This document shows, piece by piece, positions 7,732 to 15,441 of a stretch of 31,539 nt of DNA. The translations under genes and the position numbers were made by a program. This DNA is from JBFMFH01 sp964481395 (GTDB taxonomy: Bacteria; Acidobacteriota; Vicinamibacteria; Vicinamibacterales; JAKQTR01), in assembly GCA_964481395.1 (NCBI GenBank), contig CAYZYG010000057.1:1-31539 (forward strand), given 5' to 3'. Under the pieces are notes generated by a model. It did not search any database, had not been told where the DNA came from, and saw only the letters and a program-made list of their open reading frames with translations. The stretch's first letter is position 1. Each line of letters begins with the position of its first letter.

Positions 7732-8798
7732 TACCGCACCGCCGCCTCGAGCATCGTGAGGGTGCCGGCGTCGGCGTCCACTTCGACCTCGACGCCGAGG
7801 GGCAGCGTGAACTGCCGGTCCACGTGGCCGAACATCGACCCGTAAAAGGCCGGCACGCCGAGCGGCTTGAGGTGATCGGCCAGCACGTCCGGAATGGTCA
7901 GGGATCCGAATCCGTCCCCGGGGTCGCACTGGCTGCACGTGCCCCAGACGACGCCGCCGACCTGTCCCAGGATGCCGGCCAGTCTGAGCTGCGTGAGCAT
8001 GCGGTCGATGCGGTACGGCGCTTCCTGCACGTCCTCGAGAAAGAGGATGGCGTCACGGAAGTCCGGCAGGTAGGGCGATCCGACGATGGCGGTGAAGACG
8101 GTGAGGTTCCCGCCGAGCAGACGGCCGCGGGCCTTGCCTGGCGTGATGACCCGCGTCCGGTTTTTCGTCGGCACCAGCGTGTCATCGGCCTCCTTCGTGT
8201 TCTCGAAGCGGGCGGCCTCGCCGGTCCACAGGACGCGCTTCATCCACCCGACATTGAACGTGTTCCAGACCGACGCGCCGTTGGGGCCGTGGAAGGTGAC
8301 CAGGTTGGTGCGGGCGTAGATCGACAGCAGCAACGCCGTGATGTCGCTGTAGCCGACGATGATCTTCGGATGGGCGGCGATGGTGTCCCAGTTCAGCAGC
8401 GGCAGGAGCCGGGCCGCGCCCCAGCCGCCGCGGATGCAGTGGATGGCCTGTACGTCTGGGGCGGCGAACATCGCGTTGAGATCGGCGGCGCGGTCCTCGT
8501 CGCGTCCGGCGAAGTACCCCCGGCGATCGAAGACGTGGGCGCCCAACTTGCCTTTCAGCCCGAGGACGGCGAGCGACTCGAGCAGGATGTCGACATCGAC
8601 GGGGTCCCACTGTGCGCTCGACGGGATGACGAGGCCGACCGTGTCGCCCGGCTTCAGGCGGGCGGGCTTCACGGGGCGCGCGGGTGCGGGTGCCGGTCCT
8701 GCCGGCTGAGCTGCGGCGGCTTTCGCGAGCGGCGCCGGCGCGAAGGGCGCGAGTGCGGCGAGGGTGGAAGTCGTCAGCAGGCGGCGTCGAGTCAGCAT
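7731..8798 (-). CDS. LD-carboxypeptidase (family S66, LdcA-like), exported
   Basis: 355 residues from the ATG at 8798. The N-terminus MLTRRRLLTTSTLAALAP has a twin-arginine and hydrophobic stretch like a Tat signal, then an Ala/Pro-rich linker. The S66 triad is visible: Ser151 in VGYSDITALL, Glu255 in FLEDVQE and His325 in SMFGHVDRQFTLPLG. LdcA enzymes cut the L-Lys/DAP-to-D-Ala bond of peptidoglycan tetrapeptides during wall recycling. E. coli LdcA is cytoplasmic, so an exported form would act on wall fragments in the periplasm. Microcin-immunity (MccF-like) members share the fold and are the alternative. An extended -10 (8847-8855) lies upstream. Confidence 0.88.
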   Translation of the reverse strand: MLTRRRLLTTSTLAALAPFAPAPLAKAAAAQPAGPAPAPARPVKPARLKPGDTVGLVIPSSAQWDPVDVDILLESLAVLGLKGKLGAHVFDRRGYFAGRDEDRAADLNAMFAAPDVQAIHCIRGGWGAARLLPLLNWDTIAAHPKIIVGYSDITALLLSIYARTNLVTFHGPNGASVWNTFNVGWMKRVLWTGEAARFENTKEADDTLVPTKNRTRVITPGKARGRLLGGNLTVFTAIVGSPYLPDFRDAILFLEDVQEAPYRIDRMLTQLRLAGILGQVGGVVWGTCSQCDPGDGFGSLTIPDVLADHLKPLGVPAFYGSMFGHVDRQFTLPLGVEVEVDADAGTLTMLEAAVR

Positions 8799-8846
8799 GG
8801 TGTCGCTCCGGGTCGGATGGCGCCTGCCCGCTGGCGCCGGGCGGCC

Positions 8847-8855
8847 AGTATAGCA
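8847..8855 (-). promoter_or_regulatory. extended -10 element for the LD-carboxypeptidase gene
   Basis: Read on the minus strand the sequence is TGCTATACT, an extended -10 (TGn plus TATACT, five of six). There is no good -35, as is usual for this promoter type. Transcription would start near 8840 and give a leader of about 42 bases. Confidence 0.35.
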
Positions 8856-9063
8856 AGGACGGCCGGGCGAACTGCGTCGTGAGCCTATCAACTGATCGGA
8901 GTGATCGCGCGCGACGGGACCTTCGGTCCCCAGTCAGGAGCGAACGCTCGTTCTTGGTCTTGCATGTGATACCACTTTGCCCTATTGTTATGCCACGCAG
9001 ACATTTCGGCTCGGGCTCCCATCGCGGGGAACCCGGCCCCCGGGGTCGTCATCCAGGAAGTCA

Positions 9064-9083
9064 GGCGCCCGTTGGCGGGCGCC
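9064..9083 (+). promoter_or_regulatory. perfect leader hairpin just upstream of the TonB receptor start
   Basis: GGCGCCCG (9064-9071), loop TTGG, CGGGCGCC (9076-9083): an 8-bp perfect GC stem that ends 19 bases before the ATG, next to the presumed ribosome site (GCGGGGGTG). It could influence ribosome access or stabilise the mRNA. No U-run follows, so it is not a classical terminator. Confidence 0.45.
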
Positions 9084-9102
9084 ATCGCGGAGCGGGGGTG
9101 CA

Positions 9103-11910
9103 ATGAACCAAGTGGCCTCGACATGGATACGATTCGCGATCGCAGCGCTGGTCGTCGCGCTGCTCTGTCCAGCCTTGCCCGCCGCGGCGCAGGGCCGGGC
9201 GACGGGAACGGTGAGCGGCACCATCAAGGACGTCAACGGCGGCGTGCTTCCCGGTGTCACAGTGACGGCGCTCAACACCGCCAGCGGGCGTTCGGTTGAA
9301 GCCACGACGGATGGCAACGGCACGTACACGTTCGAGGGGCTCGTGCCAGGTTCATACCGAGTGACCGCGAGCCTCGCCGGCTTCTCCCAGTCGGGCCGCA
9401 CCGTGGCCGTGAGCGGCGGCGAGACCGCCACGACGGACTTCACGCTGGCCCTCGGCGGGCTGAGCGAGGAGATCACCGTCACCGCTGCCAAGGGCGAACG
9501 GGCGACGGCGGAGATCAACCAGATTGTGACGATCGTCTCGGCGAAGGACATCGAGGAGCGCCGGCCGCAGGGCGTGAACGAGGCCTTCGAGCGCGCGCCG
9601 AACGTGCGGGTCATGGACACGAATCCGTACCGTGCCCGCCCGCAGTTCCGCGGATTCGCCAACTCGCGCATCCTGCTCATCGTCGACGGCGAGCGGCTCA
9701 ACAACGGGCGCTACGACGTCAACCAGAGCGGCATCACGCCGAGCACGATCGACGTCACGCAGGTCGAGTCGATCGAGGTCGTGGGCGGGGCGGCGTCGAG
9801 CCTCTATGGCTCGGACGCCATCGCCGGCACGATCAACATCATCACGAAGACGGCGGACCGCCCGATGGCGGGCAAGACGCTCGATCTGCAGACGTCGCTC
9901 GACTTCAACGCGAACAGCACCTTTACCCGCGGGAACCTCGCCGCGACATTCGCGACGCCGAAGTTCGCCATCCGGGGCGCGGTCTCCGGGTTCAACCAGC
10001 CCAGCTACAAAGCCGGCGGCGACGCCATCACGAAGGAAGAGAACGTGAGGCTCGGCCAGTTCATCGCCACCGGCGGCGCGCTGGTCGGGCGTTCGATTGC
10101 CTCGACCTACGCCGTCTACGAAATGGACGGCGGCGCCAAGGTCATCAACGGCCAGGCCAACGGCTACACCTGGAACCTCGACGGGTCGTACTTCCCGAGC
10201 GAAAAGCACATGTTCCGGGTCAAGCTGATGCAGAACCGCTTCGAGGACCTTGGGTTTCCCTTCTCGTCGCCGCCGTACGACACGTATCTGAGAACCAGCT
10301 ACTTCGCGGACTTCGACAAGTTCAGCGCCCGTTACGAGGCCCGGGAGGTCACGCACTGGTTCCCGCGCCTGAGCGTGTCCGCCTATCGGCAGAAGCTGCG
10401 CCGGCCGCAGAACGACATCAACTACACCATCACGCAGGGCAGCAGCTACGTCGGGAGCACGCTGACCGGGAACCTGTCGCAGTTCACCAAGGCCGGCGAT
10501 ACCGAGACGATCAACGACATCACGAGCAACGGATTCGACGTGCAGGCGAACCTGCAGCCGCTCCGGATGCTGCAGTACACGACCGGCCTGTCGTACAGCC
10601 ACGATCTGTCGGAGGACACCTTCAATCGTTCGACGTTCGCAGCTACGGGCAGCGTGCTGACAAGCGTGACCGGCGTGAAGACCACGCCGGACACCACGTA
10701 CACGAACGTCGGCTGGTACAACCAGCTCGAGTGGAGCGTCGTGAAGTTCCTGAAGCTGTCCGGCGGCTTCCGGGTGGACAACTGGAAGACGGAGGCCAAG
10801 CCGTCGGCGGGCTTCCCGGCTGGCAACGAGTTCCTGACGGTTCAGGCGGCGCTTCCGCTGATCGTCGCCAACCCGGGTGACCTCAACGTGGAGGGCATCC
10901 AGGGGCTCGACGCGCTGGCGGCCGGCTCGGGATCGCTCAAGACCGATGCGACGACCGCGACGGGCAATGCCGGCGTGACGGTGATCCTGCCGTTCGGGAT
11001 CAATCCGTACTTCCGGTACGCCACCAGCTACCGGGAGCCGGAGATCACCGTACGGTACCTGGTCCGGAACTTCGGTCCGCCGACGCTCTCCATTCCGAGC
11101 CTGCCGAATACGGCGATCAAGCCGGAGAAGGGCAAGAACATCGACACGGGCGCGAAGATCGAACTCGAACGCGCGCGGTTCCAGGTGGGGTACTTCCACA
11201 ACGTGCTCACCAACGCCGTCTCGACGATTTACTCGCCGAACTACTGCATTCCGGCCAGCCCGTCGACCGGGCGCCTGGCGACGCCGTTTCCCCCGTGCGT
11301 GTTCACGGGCACGCACGCCGTGCAGTTCTTCCAGCGCATCAACGTGCCGGGAGATACCACGGTGAAAGGGTTCGAGGCCGCGGGCGAAGTTGCGGTTCCC
11401 ATCGGCTCGTCGGGCAGCCTCAACCCGTTCCTGTCGCTGGGCTGGCAGCGGGGCAAGGTCAGCAAACCGAGTTCGACGGCGGTCACGCTGATGAACGCCT
11501 ACTACAACCGGGACGACACGCCCGTCAAGCTCGAGGGCACGCCCGATGACGCGCCCTACGGCGAGTTGCCGGCGTGGTCTGGAACCTTCGCCCTCAAGTA
11601 CTCGGACGCGAAGGCGGCCTGGTGGGTGGAATACGAGCTGCGCTGGGCGAGTCAGATTACCCGGATCGATGCGGATGCCGTGTTCTCCCAGAACTTCCCG
11701 CTCTACGGCGGTCTGAAGTCCTACGAGGGATACAGCAAGCACTCGATCCGCGGGGGGTACGACTTCCAGGACAAGTTCCCGCTGAAGCTGACGTTCGGCC
11801 TTGAGAACCTGGCGAACAAGACGTACTTCCTGCCGTTCCAGATGGGGCCGTCGCCGGGGTTCTCGTTCATCCTCGGCGCGACCGTCAACGTGAAGACGAA
11901 GTTCGACTAG
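9103..11910 (+). CDS. TonB-dependent outer-membrane receptor with N-terminal carboxypeptidase-regulatory-like domain
   Basis: 935 residues from the ATG at 9103, where a clear signal peptide begins (WIRFAIAALVVALLCPALP, cut near AAAQG). Residues about 30-125 form a CarboxypepD_reg-like Ig domain (GTVSGTIKDVNGGVLPGVTV, then NGTYTFEGLVPGSYRVTAS). The plug domain follows, with DIEERRPQGVNEAFERAPNV, QFRGFANSRILLIVDGERL and ESIEVVGGAASSLYGSDAIA. The remainder is a 22-strand-type beta-barrel sequence rich in aromatic and Gly/Asn residues. The full plug with RGF and SSLYGSDAIAG suggests vitamin B12, siderophore or sugar uptake, but the ligand is unknown. It lies just before the catabolic operon and may import its substrate (inference from position only; 390 bases and several hairpins separate them). 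Confidence 0.9.
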   Translation: MNQVASTWIRFAIAALVVALLCPALPAAAQGRATGTVSGTIKDVNGGVLPGVTVTALNTASGRSVEATTDGNGTYTFEGLVPGSYRVTASLAGFSQSGRTVAVSGGETATTDFTLALGGLSEEITVTAAKGERATAEINQIVTIVSAKDIEERRPQGVNEAFERAPNVRVMDTNPYRARPQFRGFANSRILLIVDGERLNNGRYDVNQSGITPSTIDVTQVESIEVVGGAASSLYGSDAIAGTINIITKTADRPMAGKTLDLQTSLDFNANSTFTRGNLAATFATPKFAIRGAVSGFNQPSYKAGGDAITKEENVRLGQFIATGGALVGRSIASTYAVYEMDGGAKVINGQANGYTWNLDGSYFPSEKHMFRVKLMQNRFEDLGFPFSSPPYDTYLRTSYFADFDKFSARYEAREVTHWFPRLSVSAYRQKLRRPQNDINYTITQGSSYVGSTLTGNLSQFTKAGDTETINDITSNGFDVQANLQPLRMLQYTTGLSYSHDLSEDTFNRSTFAATGSVLTSVTGVKTTPDTTYTNVGWYNQLEWSVVKFLKLSGGFRVDNWKTEAKPSAGFPAGNEFLTVQAALPLIVANPGDLNVEGIQGLDALAAGSGSLKTDATTATGNAGVTVILPFGINPYFRYATSYREPEITVRYLVRNFGPPTLSIPSLPNTAIKPEKGKNIDTGAKIELERARFQVGYFHNVLTNAVSTIYSPNYCIPASPSTGRLATPFPPCVFTGTHAVQFFQRINVPGDTTVKGFEAAGEVAVPIGSSGSLNPFLSLGWQRGKVSKPSSTAVTLMNAYYNRDDTPVKLEGTPDDAPYGELPAWSGTFALKYSDAKAAWWVEYELRWASQITRIDADAVFSQNFPLYGGLKSYEGYSKHSIRGGYDFQDKFPLKLTFGLENLANKTYFLPFQMGPSPGFSFILGATVNVKTKFD

Positions 11911-11975
11911 AGGTCTTGAAGGCCCAGATCTGTTGCACATGAGTCACGTTTCGCGACGGCCGTCAAGACGTCGAC

Positions 11976-11994
11976 GCCCCGCCGTAGGCGGGGC
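11976..11994 (+). terminator. GC stem-loop downstream of the TonB receptor
   Basis: GCCCCGCC (11976-11983), loop GTA, GGCGGGGC (11987-11994): a perfect 8-bp stem 66 bases after the receptor stop. No T-run follows, so intrinsic termination is uncertain. Confidence 0.4.
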
Positions 11995-12010
11995 CACGCA
12001 ACACCGTGAT

Positions 12011-12067
12011 CTAGCGAGGCGGAGCCGCTCCCACATGCTTCGGCGGTCAGCGGCGCAGCCTCGCTAG
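12011..12067. repeat. long two-part inverted repeat
   Basis: CTAGCGAGGC (12011-12020) pairs perfectly with GCCTCGCTAG (12058-12067). Inside it, after a symmetrical 3-by-3 internal loop, GCCGCT (12024-12029) pairs with AGCGGC (12049-12054). The apical loop is 19 bases. This could be a folded RNA element or a REP-like unit. Confidence 0.6.
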
Positions 12068-12076
12068 AACGATCTG

Positions 12077-12109
12077 CCCGGGGCGCGGCCTGCGAGGCGG
12101 CGCCCCGGG
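12077..12109. repeat. 10-bp perfect inverted repeat
   Basis: CCCGGGGCGC (12077-12086) and GCGCCCCGGG (12100-12109) flank a 13-base loop. It follows the previous inverted repeat by nine bases. Confidence 0.6.
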
Positions 12110-12118
12110 TCCCGAGCG

Positions 12119-12166
12119 CCAGGTCCGCTCAGGCGGCAGCGGGGACTGCCCGCCTCAGCCACCTGG
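12119..12166. repeat. extended imperfect hairpin
   Basis: CCAGGT (12119-12124) pairs with ACCTGG (12161-12166). Inside, AGGCGGCAG (12131-12139) pairs with CTGCCCGCCT (12146-12155) with one bulged base. Confidence 0.45.
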
Positions 12167-12249
12167 CCCGCTCCACACCGCCCCCGCAACCTCCGCGCCG
12201 CTCGCGGACTGGCATCGTGTCGATTGTTCCAGAGATTCGAGGCCCCCGC

Positions 12250-12268
12250 CCGGGGCTGGCAGCCCCGG
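12250..12268 (+). promoter_or_regulatory. leader hairpin upstream of the flavoenzyme gene
   Basis: CCGGGGCT (12250-12257), loop GGC, AGCCCCGG (12261-12268): a perfect 8-bp stem about 32 bases before the first ATG of the catabolic operon. It resembles in placement the leader hairpin of the TonB receptor gene. Confidence 0.4.
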
Positions 12269-12300
12269 CGCGCGGGTACGCCCACCACGGGAGCCTGCCT

Positions 12301-14268
12301 ATGAAACGAGCCTACACGCACCTCCTGCAGCCCGGCCGGATCGGGAAGCTGACCCTGAAGAACCGAGTGATCTTCGGGCCCTGTGAAACGCAGTGCGCAA
12401 CCGTCGACGGCGAGGTGACGCAGCGGATCATCGACTACTACGTCAGGCGGGCTCACGGGGGGGCGGGGCTGCTGGTCGTGCACTCCGCACAGGCCTGCAC
12501 CAAGCTCGACCCGTACGATCCGTTCGCGAATTCCCTGCGCGTGGACGACAACGCCTACGTGCCGATGCTGAGCGAGCTCACCGACAACGTCCACCGCGCG
12601 GGTGCGCGCATCGCCATCCTCGTGTCGGCCGGGGGCGGGGCGGCGTCCATGGGGTTCCCGTACGAGCGCGGACTCGAGGGCCTGACCGACCCCGTCAACC
12701 TCGGCGTCGGCGACCGGGTGTCTCCCGTCGCTCAACGGCCCGTGCGCACGCTCAGCACCGACGAGGTGAGGCAGTTCGTCAGGCTCTTCGGCCTCGCCGC
12801 CCGTCGCGTGATGCTCGCCGGGTTCGACGCCCTCTACATCCACGCGCTGGCCTATCTCACGTCGCAGTTCATGTCGCCGCTCTGGAATCAGCGTGACGAC
12901 GAGTACGGGCGGGATCGGCTGCGCTTCATCCTCGAACTCATCGACGCGTGCCGGCAGAACGCGGGTCCGGACTTCCCGATCGTCGTCCGCATGGCCATCG
13001 ACGAATACTTCCCGGGCGGGCTCACGCTCGAGCAGGGGGTCGAGAACGCCAGGCGGCTCGCGGACGCCGGCGTCAGCGCCATCGACTGCATGGGCGGAGT
13101 GTACGAGTCGATGCACTTCATCGTTCCGCCGGTCTACCTGCCCAAGGGCGTGCTCGTGAACCTGGCGGAGGCCGTCAAGAAGGAGGTCTCCATCCCGGTC
13201 ATCACCCAGGGCCGGCTCTACGACCCGGACCTGGCCGAGCGCGTGCTCCGGGAGGGCAAGGCCGACTACATTCAGCTCGCCCGAGGCCTGCTGGCCGATC
13301 CGCACTGGGTCAAGAAGATCGAGGAGGGGCGTCCCGGAGACATCCGGAAGTGCATCAGCTGCAACCGGTGCTTCGACCGCATCCTGAAGGCGCAGACGAT
13401 CCGCTGCGCCGTGAACCCCACGGTCGGCAGGGAGGGCGAGTTCGAGGAGACGCCCTCGAGAGCCCCGAAGCCGCGGAAGGTGGTCATCGTCGGCGCGGGC
13501 CCGGCGGGCCTCGAGGCCGCCCGTGTCTGCGGCGAGCGCGGCCACCGTGTCACCCTCTACGAACAGACAGGCCGGCTGCTCGGCGGGCAGATCGCACTGG
13601 CGGCCCAGGCACCCGGCAAGGAGGAGTTCCGGAACATCACCGACTACTATCAGGGGCAGTTCAAGCGGCTCAGGAACGTGACGGTGCGACTCCGCAAGAC
13701 GCCCACGGTGGCGGAGATCGTCCGGAGCAAGCCCGATGTCGTGATGCTGGCCACCGGGGCCGTGCCCGTCGTCGCGCCGTTCGAGGGCACGAACCTGAAG
13801 CACGTGGTCAGCATCGCCGATGTGATGGGCGGGCGAGCCAGGGTCTCGGGCCGCGTCGTGATCGCCGGGGGCGGCTGCGCAGGCATCGACTGCGCCAACT
13901 ACCTGTCATCGCTCAAGCTGGACGTCACCGTCGTGGAAGCGGCGGCGGCGTGCGCGCTCGACGAGGAACTGGTCACGCGCCTCACGCTGCTCTACACGCT
14001 GGGGCAGCGGTCCAATCTGAAGCTGATGACCGGGCATACCATCGCTCGATTCGGGCCCGATGGCGTCTACGCGCGGGACCCCGACGGGGCGGAGGTGCAC
14101 TTCCCCGCGGACTACATCGTGACCGCCCTGGGGTTCACGTCCCACAACCCGCTGGAGGCGGGCCTCAGGACCAAGGTCAGGACCTGCCTCGTGATCGGCC
14201 ACGCGCGGCAGCCGGCGAAGATCATGGAAGCCGTGGCCGACGGGTTCTTCGCGGCAATGGACGTCTGA
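12301..14268 (+). CDS. Fe-S flavoenzyme of the 2,4-dienoyl-CoA reductase / Old Yellow Enzyme family
   Basis: 655 residues from the ATG at 12301 (GGGAG upstream), matching the usual 640-680 of FadH-like enzymes. Residues about 1-345 are an FMN TIM barrel (PGRIGKLTLKNRVIFGP). A 4Fe-4S site follows: Cys351, Cys354, Cys357 and Cys369. Then come FAD/NAD(P) folds with VVIVGAGPAGLEAA (about 394-407) and VVIAGGGCAGIDCANYL. Such enzymes reduce C=C bonds of unsaturated acyl-CoAs, enoates or cyclic enones, or demethylate amines. The active-site segment reads IHALAYLTSQFMSP, one residue shorter than the common IHGAHGYL-QFLSP and lacking the second His, so the substrate may differ from dienoyl-CoA. First gene of the catabolic operon; the amidohydrolase follows after 30 bases. 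Confidence 0.85.
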   Translation: MKRAYTHLLQPGRIGKLTLKNRVIFGPCETQCATVDGEVTQRIIDYYVRRAHGGAGLLVVHSAQACTKLDPYDPFANSLRVDDNAYVPMLSELTDNVHRAGARIAILVSAGGGAASMGFPYERGLEGLTDPVNLGVGDRVSPVAQRPVRTLSTDEVRQFVRLFGLAARRVMLAGFDALYIHALAYLTSQFMSPLWNQRDDEYGRDRLRFILELIDACRQNAGPDFPIVVRMAIDEYFPGGLTLEQGVENARRLADAGVSAIDCMGGVYESMHFIVPPVYLPKGVLVNLAEAVKKEVSIPVITQGRLYDPDLAERVLREGKADYIQLARGLLADPHWVKKIEEGRPGDIRKCISCNRCFDRILKAQTIRCAVNPTVGREGEFEETPSRAPKPRKVVIVGAGPAGLEAARVCGERGHRVTLYEQTGRLLGGQIALAAQAPGKEEFRNITDYYQGQFKRLRNVTVRLRKTPTVAEIVRSKPDVVMLATGAVPVVAPFEGTNLKHVVSIADVMGGRARVSGRVVIAGGGCAGIDCANYLSSLKLDVTVVEAAAACALDEELVTRLTLLYTLGQRSNLKLMTGHTIARFGPDGVYARDPDGAEVHFPADYIVTALGFTSHNPLEAGLRTKVRTCLVIGHARQPAKIMEAVADGFFAAMDV

Positions 14269-14298
14269 CGAACCGCAGCGATCAAAGGAGATGAGGAC

Positions 14299-15336
14299 AT
14301 GGCCAACGTAAGAGTCATCGACGCCCACACCCACTGGTGGAAGGACATGAACTTCTTCCCGCCGGGGTTTCAGTGGGCGATTGCTGACGTTGGAGCGAAT
14401 TTTCTCACGCACCCGCCGCTCGACGCCTGGGACGTCCTCAAGAGCGGGGCGATCGGGTCCGAGAACTTCCTTCCGCTCGACCCGGACGGCAAGCGCTATC
14501 TGGCCGATCAGGACTACTGCGGCGGCATCAGCGCCTCGGTGATCCTGCCGCTCGACTGGGGCATGGTGCAGCACTACGACCAGACCTACCCCAAGTGGCG
14601 CGAAGACACGGGCTACACCCAGGACGAAATCAACAAGTACTCGGCCGAGATGGCCAAGTGGTATCCCGGCCGCGTCTTCTCGTTCGCGGGCGTCGATCCG
14701 CGCCGCTACAACGCGGTGAAGATCTTCGAGAAGGCCGTGACCGAGTACGGCGCCATCGGCCTGAAGCTGTATCCGCCGTGCGGGTTCACCGCGGACGACC
14801 CGAAGTGCTACCCGCTCTACCAGAAGTGTCTCGAGCTGGACGTGCCGGTGCTCATCCACTCGGGCTACACGTTCTGTCGGGCGCTCTACAGCATGACGTC
14901 CCACCCGAAGTACATCGAGCAGGTGGCGATCGACTTCCCGGACCTGAAGATCATCATCGCGCACTCGGGCATCCAGACCAACGCGAGCACGGCGTGGTGG
15001 GAAGACGCCATGGGCATCGCGCGGACGAAGTGGAACGTCTTTCTGGACCTGGCGGCCTGGAACGAGAAGGTGGTGGGCCTGACGAACGACATTCCACGGC
15101 TGCTCCGCATGCTGCGCACCGAGATGGACATCATCGGTGCGCACCGGGTCCTGTTCGGCACGGACCTGCCGGGCTTCCAGCTGCCAGACGACCGCGATCA
15201 CTCCAATATCTTCGTCACGATGCTGAAGAACCTGCCCGAGGTGGGCAAGCAGCACGGGATCACGTTCAGCTGGGAGGAGACCGAGCTCGTCGCCGGGCGC
15301 AACGCCCAGCGGATCTACAAGCTGCCCGACTGGTAG
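14299..15336 (+). CDS. metal-dependent amidohydrolase of the ACMSD-like (amidohydrolase_2) family
   Basis: 345 residues with a strong AAAGGAG ribosome site. Metal ligands of the TIM-barrel amidohydrolase fold can be assigned: His10 and His12 (VIDAHTHWW), His187 (LIHSGYTF), His222 (IIIAHSGIQ) and Asp289 (LFGTDLPG). In ACMSD, gamma-resorcylate decarboxylase and their relatives this set binds one Zn or Mn and catalyses non-oxidative decarboxylation of aromatic or ring-cleaved acids, while other members hydrolyse lactones or C-C bonds. Which reaction occurs here is not evident. A long insertion (residues about 55-125, rich in Tyr, Trp and Asp) replaces the usual short loops and could shape a specific pocket. 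It is co-directional with the flavoenzyme and the bicupin. Confidence 0.82.
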   Translation: MANVRVIDAHTHWWKDMNFFPPGFQWAIADVGANFLTHPPLDAWDVLKSGAIGSENFLPLDPDGKRYLADQDYCGGISASVILPLDWGMVQHYDQTYPKWREDTGYTQDEINKYSAEMAKWYPGRVFSFAGVDPRRYNAVKIFEKAVTEYGAIGLKLYPPCGFTADDPKCYPLYQKCLELDVPVLIHSGYTFCRALYSMTSHPKYIEQVAIDFPDLKIIIAHSGIQTNASTAWWEDAMGIARTKWNVFLDLAAWNEKVVGLTNDIPRLLRMLRTEMDIIGAHRVLFGTDLPGFQLPDDRDHSNIFVTMLKNLPEVGKQHGITFSWEETELVAGRNAQRIYKLPDW

Positions 15337-15377
15337 GCGCCGGATCGCTCCGCCGTCCGACCCTCACGTAGCCGCTG

Positions 15378-15406
15378 CCCGTGCCTGGCCGTCCGCCAGG
15401 CGCGGG
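15378..15406 (+). promoter_or_regulatory. intra-operon stem-loop between amidohydrolase and bicupin genes
   Basis: CCCGTGCCTGG (15378-15388) pairs with CCAGGCGCGGG (15396-15406) over 11 bp with one G-U pair and a 7-base loop, followed by CGGGGTGTTTCGC. It may terminate partially, stabilise or process the transcript; the 105-base gap is one of the wider ones in the operon. Confidence 0.45.
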
Positions 15407-15441
15407 CGGGGTGTTTCGCACAAGAGGAGGTTCCGACTGTC

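Larger units (their letters stand above)
8799..9102. other. intergenic region between divergent LD-carboxypeptidase and TonB receptor genes
   Basis: About 300 bases without a gene. It holds the minus-strand extended -10, a perfect 6-bp hairpin GGGACC-TTC-GGTCCC (8916-8930), an AT-richer patch with a weak promoter-like pair (TTGCAT 8960-8965, 17 bases, TATTGT 8983-8988), and the leader hairpin at 9064-9083. A frame open from 8977 into the receptor is not used as its start, because the signal peptide begins at 9103. Confidence 0.5.
11911..12300. other. palindrome-rich intergenic region before the catabolic operon
   Basis: 390 bases without a credible gene. Five hairpins follow one another: 11976-11994 (8 bp), 12011-12067 (10+6 bp), 12077-12109 (10 bp), 12119-12166 (imperfect) and 12250-12268 (8 bp). 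No good sigma70 promoter for the operon is visible. A minus-strand frame crossing the region is an antisense shadow of the flavoenzyme gene. Confidence 0.6.

Noticed and set aside
9352..11940. 862-codon minus-strand open frame opposite the TonB receptor
   Set aside because: Its product is Arg/His/Val/Leu/Glu-rich with no family motif, as expected from an antisense frame of a GC-rich gene. The plus-strand frame has a signal peptide, plug and barrel.
12064..13803. 579-codon minus-strand open frame opposite the flavoenzyme
   Set aside because: Antisense composition and it crosses the palindrome cluster.
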